A stretch of 64,000 nt of DNA. It comes from Paragonimus westermani. Lineage: Eukaryota > Platyhelminthes > Trematoda > Plagiorchiida > Troglotrematidae. A program made the position numbers and the translations under genes. The notes below the pieces were generated by a model, which saw only the letters and a program-made list of their open reading frames with translations, was not told the DNA's origin and did not search any database. The stretch is from contig QNGE01002665.1 of the NCBI GenBank assembly GCA_008508345.1, forward strand, positions 42,851-106,850. The letters are read 5' to 3'. Below are positions 37,350-48,833 of the stretch, piece by piece. Within the stretch, counting starts at the first letter, position 1; the number at the start of each line of letters is the position of its first letter.

Positions 37350-37560
37350 CGATACCAACTCTTAGGTATAAAAATACTGACCTGCGGGCCAGAAATGAGG
37401 TTCTGATGCACTAGTATCTATCGCAAAGCAAGGGTATTATCAATACTGATGAGCGCTGATGAAAGCGAAACTCGAGTTTAGTCCTTCTTTTCGAAAGAGG
37501 CTGGCTGAAAAGTCTATCTGAATGCGAAGACTGTGATCAAACGTGTGATGTTCAACTTGA
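37350..37560 (+). repeat. SINE-like repeat with best hammerhead-like core (copy D)
   Basis: Core elements in order: CTGATGA at 37446-37452, helix II GCGCTGATGAAAGC (37453-37466, closing G-C and C-G pairs), GAAA at 37467-37470, a loop-less helix III ACTC with GAGT (37470-37477), U at the cleavage position (37478), then TAGT (37479-37482), which can pair with AATA (37442-37445) in three of four positions. The other copies read ACTA there, which pairs fully. The mini helix III is as in the schistosome SM-alpha ribozyme. TTCTTTTCGAAAG downstream is shared with copies B and C. The tRNA-like head is less clear than in copy A. Confidence 0.65.
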
Positions 37561-40500
37561 AAATAATCAATATACTCGCGACCATGTCGGAGGCCTATGT
37601 TATTCCCTTAGTTCGTTCTCCCTGTGCTTCAGAAGGCATTGTTTAGGAAACCTGCGACCATCCTGGATGCGACAGAGACGGAGCCAATATGCCTGTGGCT
37701 GTCACAGGTTATTCTCGCACTTACTTTGAGAATGAGGGTGACTGTTGGTGACATAACTAACCACACAATCTACGTTATCCACGTCTGAATGAACTGGCTC
37801 AGATCGGCTGAACTGTTTCTTAGTGTACAGTCCTTCTGTCGAGTCACTGTAAACACGTGACTAATCCTTTTCAAGCATAGTCTCCAACAATTTGTCGGCA
37901 GTCAGTGCAATTACAAATCAAGAGAATCAATTCCCAGTTATTCATCGACAAAGACACCTTCCCACCTCTGGCTCGCCATGAAAAGCAAACCTCACGGTCC
38001 TTACGCGGTCTTCGTTGTATGAAATCAGTAGTATCAGGCATCTATTCACGCGGTCTACCGAACTCGCAGAAATCCACATCTCCGACAGCTGCGGTGCTCC
38101 TTTGAAAAATGCCTCGTCGTAAGGTTTGTACAATGTTGAGGGTTCTGTCCACTGCTCGTTCGGATCAGATTTGTTAGCTCATGCAGTTCAAGTGACAGCG
38201 TCGTTTGGTGAACGCCTCGTATATCGTTGTCACGCAGCTTCCAACAGAACATTTGCTCGAGTGGATTATCCCTAAACAAACGATGAGATGATCCGAGTCA
38301 GGATGGTTACCTCCAAACGCGCACTACCCATGATTGACGATGTTACCGCCAACCTGTGTGCACTACCGAGTTGCACAGAGCGACCTTCAAGGACGTACCA
38401 CCATCTCCCACGTTTAGATGCGCAGCTCGATGAGCACCGCTCACAAGACAAGCCACGATCAGTGAGCCGTTCCGGATACCGACCATATCACCCGGCCGTT
38501 TACCCTCAGCAACAAGAAGACCAAACCGTGCGTCCATACCGTCGGGAAGCCCAACGATGTTCGCAGGGTATCGCACGTGCTCTTGACAGTACCTCCTCGC
38601 GGAAATATGCGGATAGCAAATAAGCGTCTACCGGGCCTGTTTTGACAATCTAAACTTGTCACAGAAACGATCACTCGCTAGACTCCGGCCAACCAAGCCA
38701 TGTTGTAACTTAGGGTCCAACGTGGTTTCCGTTCCACTAAACCTACAGAAATCTCAAGGGCGAATTCTAGTGGATGATAACCCTGAGGTAGCAAAGACTT
38801 CTTCTGGAGATACGTCTTTATAAATTGACTCAAGACAGAGCTCACCGAAGTAACTTGGCAACCTATTTGTTGGGGAATACGGAAATCGAAAGCTTCAAGC
38901 TTAGAAACCGAAAAAAAAGTAAGGATAAATGAGCAGGCACGTCAAATCAGTGACTATTTCAGACACTCCTCGGTCGTTTATGTTCCTGGGGGCACCCAGC
39001 TTCGGGGACCCCGACGGGAACCGTTGGCTCGACAGCCCGGCTCGGAAAGTAAGAGAACATTGGACTTTCTTGAAAACCCAGGGGCCTGAATCCGAAATCT
39101 GATCCACTTGGGGGCGAAGGGCAAGTCCAGAAAGTAGAGCACATTAGATCTACCCAGTCACGTACATCTCAGAAACAACGAGTCTGCCAACCGGACCGAA
39201 CAGCACGCCGGCGATCACGGCCAATCAGCGGGTGATCGAAATACCCTTTGCCTAAGGTCACTCTTCCTGACCCCTTCCCTTCAGTTGGAAGTTGTGTTCC
39301 TACAGGATCGATTCTCACTATCTGACTAGTCATATATAGCGCGCGGAAAAGCCCCGTGAGTGACTGATTCTCGTCTGTTCTGTTTTGCCGCTATCTGAAA
39401 AAGCAAAAGTCCTAGGCATTACATACTTCTAAGTCAATGCAGTACCCAAATCTGGCCACTAGATGAAGATGGCGGGAGGTTTACGCGCGCTTCTTCATAA
39501 AGGTTACTGAAACCAAGGCCAGTCAATCGTTCCCTAACATCTGACTGTTCATCGCAATGCTACCGGCTAGTGACCAAATACCCGTCGTGAGGCGTTGTTA
39601 TCAAACATCGCAATAAATTCGCTCTTGTTAGCACCACCCTAGATTCCTCGACTCACTTTTCATTGAAAGCACTGTAATAGCGTCATTTCACAGCATATCA
39701 ATCAGTCTGCATAACCGCCACTATAGCACCACTAGTTCGGTGGTGGTGATCGGGCAAACTTGTGTGCATCCCGAGTCCTTAGACAAGGTAACCTACGAAA
39801 GCAAATCACCAAGCACAGCGTGAAAACCTCTCTGTAGAACCATCGCCGCTCACACACAGCATGAACGGGTCCAGCAGCTGATCACAGGCCATGTGCTAGT
39901 GATTTTATCGCATTAGCTTTCGACGCGGATGCCCCTGACACATTTTGCGCGTCACTAAACGCGTTAAACAGCAAACAACCGCCCAGATCGCCGTAAAACA
40001 TGCGACCAATTAGACTGCCCATCCGTTCTGCGTGAGTGACTGGCACAATGTCAACCAATCAGCTGACTCAAGAAACTTACACGTTAACAGAAATCACCGA
40101 GTCCTTTTCTACTCTATTTACACATGCAGACTACAACGCCTATGTCTCATACGACATACCATGAATACTGAGGGTTATAATCAGATTTGCACTTTTTGAT
40201 ATTTGTGAAAGTTGCAAACTGGAAGAGATGTACATCACTAAACTTAATGATCACCTACACAATATCGTCATTCAATTGGAAATACAGAATGACTTCATTC
40301 CCGAGGTCCGGGAAACACCACAATGGAAACCACAATTCTAAACCGCAAAGTGGGCACGGGGATGCTCGTACGCTGTTCGAGTTGAAACGTCTCGCGTTCC
40401 CAATTGAGACCAACAAAGTACTTAGCTAGAGAGTACAGTTGTTCACAGACGTCAATAACTACAGGTTATCCATACGTTATTTGGGCTGCGGAATACTCGA

Positions 40501-40931
40501 AAGATTGTGTGAGTGCGCTCAGGGCTGCACTATGAAATATTGCCAAATGGCCAGTTTCGACAAAAAACTTGGCCATCTTATGACACTATGGTAACGGTGA
40601 TGCTGGTTTGTAAGATGACTTCGATCGAGACCACTCCTCGACTTGAGCTCAGAACGCGTTTATTTGTGGTGAATGCTCCACGGAGCCGGTGATAATCAAA
40701 ACTCGTCCTTCTCGATATACGAGGGCGGGCACTGACTGTATGACGTAGTCGCCCGACCCGATACGTACGGCAAGAGAATCTGTGCCGAGGGTTAACGCAG
40801 GTTACCGAACGTCAGAAAATAAAAAGGGAGAGTCAATGATAAGGATAGAAACTATTAGAATCGCTCATGTCTTGGTTCATAAAACAAATAACTATCCAAT
40901 CAAATTCTGACAGTAATCTTCCATCTTTCAG
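37561..40931. other. Unassigned, possible old element remnant
   Basis: Overlapping frames of 60-110 codons on both strands at 37905-38674 may be a decayed element, but none matches a known domain. A GC-richer stretch at about 38980-39260 has no recognised content. No exon is supported before 40932. Confidence 0.35.
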
Positions 40932-41141
40932 GTTTTCACATTGGCCGTAAACCATTCGACGCAAGATGTCGAGCGACAGGTAGTCAAAGCGGAAACAGCG
41001 AAGTGCCAGAAAATAATAGCCAGTTCCGAACAACTAAACTGCACAAAAGTCCGTCCACTCTCATCACCACCTGCCGAGACGGAATCAAGCAAATGTACCG
41101 AGAAGAAAGACTGTGAATTGAATGAACAGCGTCAACTATGA
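40932..41141 (+). CDS. Candidate exon, possibly of the polyQ gene
   Basis: A good acceptor (CTTCCATCTTTCAG, AG at 40930-40931) opens in phase 0 a frame of 69 codons to a stop at 41139-41141 (VFTLAVNHSTQDVERQVVK and onward, lysine, glutamate and cysteine rich). It could be a terminal exon, or end earlier at a donor GACAG|GTAGTC (40980), also phase 0. It does not directly fit the phase 1 end of 34924, so an intervening exon or separate gene is needed. Confidence 0.38.
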   Translation, partial: VFTLAVNHSTQDVERQVVKAETAKCQKIIASSEQLNCTKVRPLSSPPAETESSKCTEKKDCELNEQRQL

Positions 41142-42873
41142 AACTGTTCACAGAAAGGGAATGTTTGATGCAGCGAAAAACATTTTTACTCCATCGAATA
41201 TAATAATCGTATTAGGCCCATTCTTAGCCCCATAATTAGCTGTTCAAAAATACAATATAGTACATCAGCACATATTTGTTTTAAAAAGTTGAAGGGTTGA
41301 AATACATGTAGTAGAATGCAGGGATTACTTCGGCGGTTTGCCAAATGCATAGCACGCAGAGGGTGCACTAGCTCCGCTAAAAAGAAAAATATACGTAGAA
41401 AACGGTAACACAAGGTACGAAATATGTGATACATCTAGATATGTATGTATATACCTCAAAAACGGTTATTATGTTATCGACACCAACAGACCGATGGCCG
41501 ACAGTCACACAAACATAAGAAAAACCCATAACAGAGGATGGAGTGAGAGAGAGAGAGAGTAGGCTTTGTTTTATTAAGAATTCTGCAAAAACTCAAACAT
41601 TCTTGTCGAGTTGCTCACACCCTACTAACAATCGGGTGGCAAATGAGAGTAAGACGACATTGGCAAGACAACGTTCCTGTGTCAACCAACACCCAGTGTC
41701 AGTAAAAAAAAAACCTCACTCTGTAGACAATTCAGCCAAACAACGCAGTAATCTGGTCATGGAGACTGATTCCCTTTAATGCCACCAGTCAGACTGCGAA
41801 TCACGAGTAATTCAGGTTTGGATACGGATAAGATTGAAAGCAAGTAACTTTCTGGTGGCTGCCTTTATTCCATTATGCCAAGACAGCAATTGTCTATCCG
41901 TATTGGTCAGCAGCTGTGTCGCTGAAATGCGATCAACGACAAACAACAAAGATTGACCAAAGAATTAAAAAGCAACCCTATTCTCGATCATCTAGGTAGA
42001 AAAAGGGAAAATCCTAAACGGTAGTGACGTGCAGAAGCAATTCTCCACAGGTGTCTAAAGGTTCGTTTAACCCGAGAAAGGGGGCCGTTCAATGATTTAC
42101 GTACACTATGCCTGGTAGAAGAAGCCATTTTTAACGACGGTCGTCAAGCGACAGTATAGTCAAATGGTACATAATAACATATGGAACTTCTCAAGTTTCT
42201 AATGGTGAATATGCAGGCGCTATCAGTTATCGGTCTTTATCCCGAATGAATTAGAGCGGCGGATGTTGCGCTTCACAGGGTTTGCATTACTATGAATTCT
42301 TAGGACTGATTAGACGAAACACTCAGTCAATCCACACACACAATGTGAATCAAATGAAACGTAGACACTGCACAAGATCAATCGAGACAAAAGCCTAAGT
42401 AGTAACAAAATACAAACCGACATGAAAAGGAAGCGTCTGTGAGGAATTTGTCGGTTACTGTTTATTAAGCAACAGACAATGTTATCAATCCAGGAACCGA
42501 CAAACTCACACTCATCAGTCTCACTTTTGCAACCAGGCAGGTTCCGAACAAGAAACATTACTTTTCCCAAGAATTTTGATTAACAGTCCACCTATTGACA
42601 CCTACAACGCTGACGGAGCTGAGTCTAACTGTAAATAAATGCAATCGATAACTTAAGCAACCCGGGGTCAAATTCTCAACAGAGAAAGTCAAGCCAAAAA
42701 GCCTTTAAATGTGAATGCATCTGACATATGGGTTTCCTTGGTAATCAGAAAGTTACAAAAAATTTGGGGTCTTCAAAAACGTTTAACGCTCACCCACGCA
42801 GCATGCAGCCAACCACAGGCGTGAGTGAAAAACAGCTTGCTCCAGCAGGATGTCTTTAATTCTGACATTGCAG
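41142..42873. other. Unassigned; one coding-like frame
   Basis: The frame at about 41578-41779 (ending VMETDSL and a stop) has coding-like composition after a TTTGTTTTATTAAG tract, but lacks firm support. A short GA run is at 41545-41560. Otherwise nothing is recognised. Confidence 0.35.
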
Positions 42874-43254
42874 GTACACCATGCTTACTTGTCAACATCG
42901 CCACCTCGATATTGCGTGGAATCAGGAAAACCGTTTAAATCTTATTCACCAATGGCTTCATTACTTACTAGGCAATCAGGGGATTGTACTCAACAAGAGA
43001 GCACTCTGTTATGCACACGAACTCATAAGGACCTAGGGAATGTTTGGTTAATCCCTGCTGGCAACCATGTTGTTAGTGGTGAGACGAATCATCACCAGCG
43101 GAAGTTTCCGGGAATTTCGGCTCGAATATTCTCTCCTCGGCTCTCGAGTATCGCACAATACGAAGAACGCAAATGTGGGCCAAGTCGGAAGTGCATGAGA
43201 ATGAATTCCCACTGTCCAAACTGGAAGGACTTCTCATCGCATAAAACTAACTGA
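42874..43254 (+). CDS. Candidate terminal exon, unknown protein
   Basis: A textbook acceptor (CTTTAATTCTGACATTGCAG, AG at 42872-42873) is followed in phase 0 by 127 codons to a TGA at 43252-43254. The translation (VHHAYLSTSPPRYCVESGKP and onward, ending WKDFSSHKTN) is balanced in composition and has six cysteines. An internal donor (AGTG|GTGAGA, 43079) could end it earlier. If the exon at 40932 splices at 40980, the phases would join. No domain is recognised. Confidence 0.42.
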   Translation, partial: VHHAYLSTSPPRYCVESGKPFKSYSPMASLLTRQSGDCTQQESTLLCTRTHKDLGNVWLIPAGNHVVSGETNHHQRKFPGISARIFSPRLSSIAQYEERKCGPSRKCMRMNSHCPNWKDFSSHKTN

Positions 43255-43607
43255 GAGAAGGCGGAATGGGTCTGTTCGATTGAGACCTACTTCTCATTGT
43301 GAGCCATATCGGTCGCTTTATCAGAGCTATGTTGAAGGTTGGTGGCTCCGATTGGTGCTTGTTATCTATATCAGTGACGTCATCTTCGGTTGATGAGTTT
43401 GGGAGGTGCTGTCTCTGTAACTGCGGCTGTTTAGATTGTGACAGCCTGTCAAGAACATGGTCACGTATGACAATAAATCATCTTGCAATACATTGTGATA
43501 TGACAAGCTGAAAACTCTTGGATTGTTTTGGTAATGCAGTACCGTGTTTCGATCCCGGATGCTATTAGTTTAACAAATATGTTTGTGCTTTGTGACGTAA
43601 ATCAAAA

Positions 43608-43609
<2 letters not shown>
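43255..43609. other. No recognisable gene
   Basis: Short frames only before the first (TA)n block. Confidence 0.4.

Positions 43610-43645
<36 letters not shown>
43610..43645. repeat. (TA)n microsatellite
   Basis: Uninterrupted alternating TA. Followed by the first copy of a 57-base segment that recurs after the N at 43703. Confidence 0.97.
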
Positions 43646-43648
<3 letters not shown>

Positions 43649-43703
43649 GTGTATTCAACAAGACAGTGAAATTTTCTCGATCACTCACTTCTGAAGTGTG
43701 CGN

Positions 43704-43736
<33 letters not shown>

Positions 43737-43792
43737 ACGTGTATTCAACAAGACAGTGAAATTTTCTCGATCACTCACTTCTGAAGTGTGCG
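43646..43792 (+). repeat. Duplicated 57-base unit around an N and a second (TA)n block
   Basis: 43646-43702 and 43736-43792 are identical by eye. Between them lie one N (43703) and a second TA run (43704-43735). The whole TA-plus-57-base unit occurs twice in tandem with the N exactly at the boundary, which fits an unresolved overlap duplicated during assembly better than a biological tandem repeat. Confidence 0.9.
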
Positions 43793-44759
43793 TGGATGTG
43801 GACACATACTTCAGTTGACCGTTAAAAGTTCAATGTCAGGCGACTAGGGTTTGGTCAATAAAACAGTGATAATGTACCGTATAAGTCAAATGTTCGGGCA
43901 AACTGTACTTGAGTAGGATGATATGAACCAACTGATTAAGCGGGCACTATGGCATATAGAGGGGAAGATGACAAGGTAAAATAGTCCGAAAATTACATGT
44001 ATGAACAAAATTGTTGGAGTTATGCGTATAATGAGTCTTTCGCGCCTATGTATGGCCATAAAAAGCAAGATATCCAGGAATTTTCTTCGCTGGTCACCTC
44101 GGCAACAGATAAAATCACTTCTGGAAATTCCATAAAACATCGGGGATATTCTGAAGCAGATGGAAAATGATTATTTACTCTGTTTTGCCAACAACTGTCT
44201 GGTCGAATGTTTAACCACGGAAGCCGAAGACGTGGCCACTGATAACAGGACAATCCCATGGTTCGACCTATTCGTTCGACCAGTTACCTGTTTACCTGAC
44301 TTGTACATCTCCACTGTATCTGTAGTAGTACGGCCACATTATGCCATTAGCTGAACTACCGTAGGCTTTACCCATAAATGACCAGTCGTAGGAATTTGTG
44401 CACCCTAAGCGACAGGCCATCGATTGTGGTCGGAACAAACAATGACATTAGGAACACGTACTACCGCCGACAGTTACTAGCATCACTTGAGGGAAATCAG
44501 AAAACACGGATACGTGGATAAAAGTGTCTGTCCCACTGCTTTGTTGTTTTTTTGTCATTGCTTGTCATAATTCTTGAGTTGTGAATATTCGTTCTGAGCC
44601 CTGCGTGTTTAGTCGGGACAGTCGTTCGAAGTGTTCATGCTCATAGACACCGCCTAATTCCCTGACCAGACATGCCAGTGATTTGTAGTATTTTGTACTC
44701 CACGTGACGGCAGTTCGGACGGATTACCTGTAAGATCGGGACAATTAAACAACCTTACA
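43793..44759. other. No recognisable gene
   Basis: Short overlapping frames on both strands (43886-44354), no motif, no clear splice pair. Confidence 0.4.
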
Positions 44760-44965
44760 GACAAACAGTTGTTCTCCGTCACCATCATCAGTGGTTCATG
44801 TGGATGACTGATTACTACACAACCATACAGAAAGAGGCAAACCCTAGGTAAGAGAAGTGGTGGGGACCTAATTGCTGTAAACGACCGTGATTACACTCAA
44901 ACATTCACGATCAAGATGCCTACGCCTTGCCAACAAACAGCCGAGCAATAATTGAAGGCATCACC
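44760..44965 (-). repeat. RTE LINE 3' end fragment
   Basis: Aligns by eye with about 4505-4700, the 3' end of the RTE element, in the same orientation: shared features include an ACACAACCAT-like start, an AGAAAGAGGCAAAC-like run, and GCCTACGCCTTGCC against GCCTGCACCTTGC followed by AACAAACA. Roughly 65-70 per cent identity. No protein-coding part survives. Confidence 0.6.
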
Positions 44966-45205
44966 ACCGCTCTGCGGTTGGTGTCGATCACAGATGATAA
45001 TAAAAATCTGAAGGAACAGGAAGGTTATGTTGTAGGAGCAGCGGTACAATGGGCATCAGAGACGGACTATAATGACCCCAAAGGTTGAAATAAAAACACT
45101 TGATTGGTCTTGCGGATCGGAATTCCGGCAGGGCCAAATGACTTGTATAGTCAGCAAGGTAGTAAATGGGTAGCTAACAGAGATGACTCAACCAATGGAA
45201 AATGA
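44966..45205. other. Short stretch, nothing recognised
   Basis: Between the RTE fragment and the candidate exon. No motif seen. Confidence 0.4.
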
Positions 45206-45543
45206 AACGTCAGCTTGCACTGTGAACAACCAATAATAAGACAAACGGGACGTGCGGCAGAGCATTTTGCCGTCAATATGACAAATGCTCCAATAGGCGA
45301 CGGGCACAGGCTCGCGTGTGGGCCAATTGTCGACTGGCCGACGAACAGTTCGATCTGTTTGGACAATACTAACGGGTTAGTTAGTTCGCTCAAGCGTGAT
45401 ATGATTGAAACCGATACATGCGGAGAACGGATCTGTGCGCATGAAGGTCGTTCAGTAGGCAACAGGCTAATTAACGGCGATTATGATAAGGAATGTTCAA
45501 CTAGTCGTCACATCAAGATATTGTCTTTCGGACGCTCACTTAG
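45206..45543 (+). CDS. Candidate exon, unknown protein
   Basis: An open frame of about 112 codons with coding-like composition (for example NMTNAPIGDGHRLACGPIVD, with cysteines and several Asn-Xaa-Ser/Thr sites) that ends at a possible donor (ACTTAG|GTGAAA at 45544, phase 2). No strong acceptor is seen; an AG at 45212-45213 lacks a pyrimidine tract. A 104-codon minus-strand frame overlaps it, so strand is not certain. Confidence 0.28.
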
Positions 45544-48500
45544 GTGAAACAGAGTATGATGTTTATTTCTTGGGGAAAATAATCGCTTTTGGATAGTTTG
45601 AGTTATATTTTGCCCTTGTTCATAGTTCAGCTTCTGTAAAGATTGAAACTCAGACATTCAATAGTCAGAATCAGCCCAGACAGCCAGACTTCCTGTTATT
45701 GATGATTTTGACAAGCTTGCAATGCACGTTTTTCTCACTGTCCTTGCATCGTTTAAGAAAAGTTTCTTATAACGTGTAAATTGTATTGCCTATAAGCAAT
45801 GTCGTAGCTCCATTAATTTGGGAGAGACTCAATGAAGAAATATCCGGCTCTGAACGAACTGCAACCAGCGATGGGAATAACGTCTCTATGTGGCAAGCAC
45901 TCTACTGGTGGAGCTACAAGGCCCCGCACAGGCTGAGCTAGGAGTCAAGATTCTTCGCAGTGTGATATCTTCGACATCATCATATCTAGTGCACCACTTG
46001 TCAGTAATACGGTTTCAATGTTCAACAGTAGCGTTGGTGGGTTTCAGGGTTAGCTGCTTGGTAATTTCGCCCGGGCAATTCATCCCTTGGAACATGACAG
46101 TCGGATTAGTAAGTAACTAAATCCAAGTGTATAATTTCTGGGCTTCAAGCACGGTTTCGTAGCTTACCTGGCGGAACGGCTGTCGTGTGGAATCATGATG
46201 TTCTATTCAGTGACTAGAACCTGACTGAACGCCAAAATCTTCATAAGTGGGTTCCCTCAAACTGTGCGGCTTGTTTCATCAGGTCTGCATTCTACTTTAC
46301 TTTACTATAGTGCACCAATCGCCTCTCCAACATGGCTTCGTGACTGCTTTATTAAACTTTGAAAAGCCTGAAGCTGCTGGCAAACTGTCATATTTTACAC
46401 TGTGCCTCAAACCATCTGATGGGTTCCAGAGGTTTAACTGCCTTTCGAATTTCTCTCGTAGTGCCCCGTTTTACTTCACCATGTAAAACGAAAACCCTGT
46501 TTTTCCACGAACTGAATCTCAAAATTCCAGCTCTACTTGCCGAGACAAACTTTCAGCATATTCGACAGTACTATAGAGTTCCTGCTGGTGTGGTCAGGGT
46601 GCTTTGATCCGGCGGGCTGTGCTGACTGTGACTCCGGCGCTTGCGGGTTCAGCCACGTCAGATTGTCCAAAGGGGAGCAGCGAGATAAACGGCAGATGCG
46701 TTCCTTGTGCATGGTGTCAGTGTGTCGTGCTTTTGTTCAATCAGATAGTTGTTTTCGTCTGGTCTGATTTCGTGTGTATGCGTGTTTGGTTGGTCTGTAC
46801 AATATCTCATGACCATGGCCACGATGTTATCCAGAAAGACTTTCACGTTGTAACATTGATTTCAGATGTTGGTAAGACTTGGCGTTGAACCGGATAGCCT
46901 GGAGAAATACGGTTCGGACGGGCGTCCGCGAGTTCGACTAGCATTAATTACGCGGCCGACAACGAAGGCGCGCGGTACGTAAGGGGACCATCGGTGCCAC
47001 AGCTCGTGGTGACGTGACTAGACGGCGTTGCAATGTGTGCGGCCGCGAATGCGCTTGCCGGTTGGGATTAATAGGTCACTGACTTACTCATAGTGCACCG
47101 GCAACAGACAGACGAGTACGTTAGGCTCAGGTAGGTCATATCAATCAATCCATCCTATTTCTATCGATGTTTACATCAACCAGGGTCTTGGTCATAGGAC
47201 GATTAATCTTGTCCTCTTTTCAGAAACTTGGATGTTTGTGGTTTTCCCCTACCTAATCTGTTCTTCAGCCTTGTTGGTGCACCGTATGGTGAATGGTCTA
47301 TCTGTTCTTTTCTTAGTCCAATCGGAATTTAGTTTTTCATCTTTTCTATAATGTACCAACACGCACTCCCATATCGAAATGTTTCTTGCATTACACTTTT
47401 TTTCTCAGCTCAGATCTTGTCATTGCAGTCCCTATCTTTCCGTTTATTCTCCGAGAGATAAGGGTTTCTTTTTCCTGCTGACCAATCAATCGGCTAACCA
47501 GCAATGGCCGGCTGCACACAAAGGCTTATTCCTTCGGGTTTACACTGGATAGGTGGTGTGTAGGTGGAACCGCGAGTGGTGTAGCGCAAGCCACCTGTCG
47601 TGATGGTTAAGTGTGGGCCTTTTTTTGCTTCGGTCACTGTGATTGGCTAATCCGAAGCGGATACCGCCAACGGAAAAAAAAGTAGTGAGCTTGTATCAAT
47701 CAGGAGTAACGACAAGCGATGAGATGGTCACGCACGTGAATGATGTACGGAAAATGGTTAGATTTGACTCGATTTTCCAGGGATGTATCTGATGAAGAAA
47801 TATGATCACAACCCTTACCCCTACTAATAAATGGAACAGGGCTCGGGTTCAGTGGCTTTTGTGGTTTCAACCTGAAGAAAAGTATTGATTGTGGAGTCAT
47901 TAACTGAAGCTAATAGAACCACCATCCCTCCTTGTGAAGCGATCAGGTAATTCGAGCATCATTTAGTGAACAGCTGCATAGGAAAATCTAGCCGAACCTA
48001 GAATGAGACCAAGGAACGACGGCCAACATGGCTACCTCAGAAAGCGCGTCCCGAGTCCAAATTCCAGCAGAAGAATGCGCTATATACACGAGCCCTGACT
48101 AGAACTACACCCGAATACTGCGCTTCGCATCGCGAGGGACTATCTGTAAAACATGTGGAAATGGGAGAGCTGCGACCAACTACGTGTTGTTCAACTCACA
48201 TTAAACAAAATACCCATTATCTACCAGAACATGTTACTTTAAATCGTGTTTTTCTAAAGTCTTGTTAGCTACACATCATTAACATGGAGTAAGCTAATTA
48301 GCAGAAGCTGTAAGGTGCCACTACAATTTACTCAACTTTTGGGTTAGCAGGCATACAGTTAGAAGTTGGCTGCTGGTAACAGTATAACCTGAAAGATCCG
48401 TCAGGAACTTGAGGTATTTAAAAAGAGGTTTAAAAAAGCGGTCAAGCATCCGAGAGCCTCGATTAGTAGTGCTAACACATTCTGAATGAAAGACGCTGAT

Positions 48501-48555
48501 CAACCTCGAGGATCCAATTGTTCAAAACTGGCAAATAGGACTATGACAGATCCAC
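45544..48555. other. No recognisable gene; includes ALYREF downstream region
   Basis: Short frames at 45890-46888 do not show motifs. About 46900-47100 is GC-richer. The part next to 48555 is downstream of the ALYREF stop codon and should hold its 3' UTR, but I see no clear AATAAA on the minus strand close by. Confidence 0.4.
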
Positions 48556-48833
48556 TTAAAAGTGTTGACGTGTTCCGAACGGGAAAAGATTTATACTACG
48601 AAACAAAGTATTAACGCGACTGACTGGCAGCGTTGACATTCGTACTTTTGAATTGTAAGCCGCCAATTCCGCGTCCAGCTCTTCTTTAGTGACCGGTGCC
48701 CTTCGACTACGTCCACGCCCGCGACCGCCTGGGCGACCCCCAGATATTCCACGGCCACGGGGAACAGAAAAACGCCGCCCACCACCAGCACGCATACTAG
48801 CCCGAATACGAGGTCCATCACTTGCAGTGGGTC
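48556..48833 (-). CDS. ALYREF exon 4 (C-terminal RGG region and REF C-box)
   Basis: Final coding exon of Aly/REF. The acceptor is strong (CACTCTCTTGTCTCTAG, read on the minus strand) and is entered in phase 1, matching the donor at 57979. It encodes residues 146-237: an Arg/Gly-rich stretch (RGRGISGGRPGGRGRGRSRR, about 171-190), then APVTKEELDAELAAYNSK (191-208), which is the conserved C-terminal REF motif that binds the DEAD-box helicase UAP56/DDX39B. Unusually, 29 more residues follow before the TAA at 48556-48558, whereas family members usually stop a few residues after this motif. An internal AAA|GTACGA just after the motif could act as a donor, so the last residues are less certain than the rest. 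Confidence 0.9.

Noticed and set aside
38055..38674. Overlapping frames on both strands as a new mobile element
   Set aside because: No RT, integrase, transposase or zinc-finger motif could be recognised in any frame, and no terminal repeats were seen.
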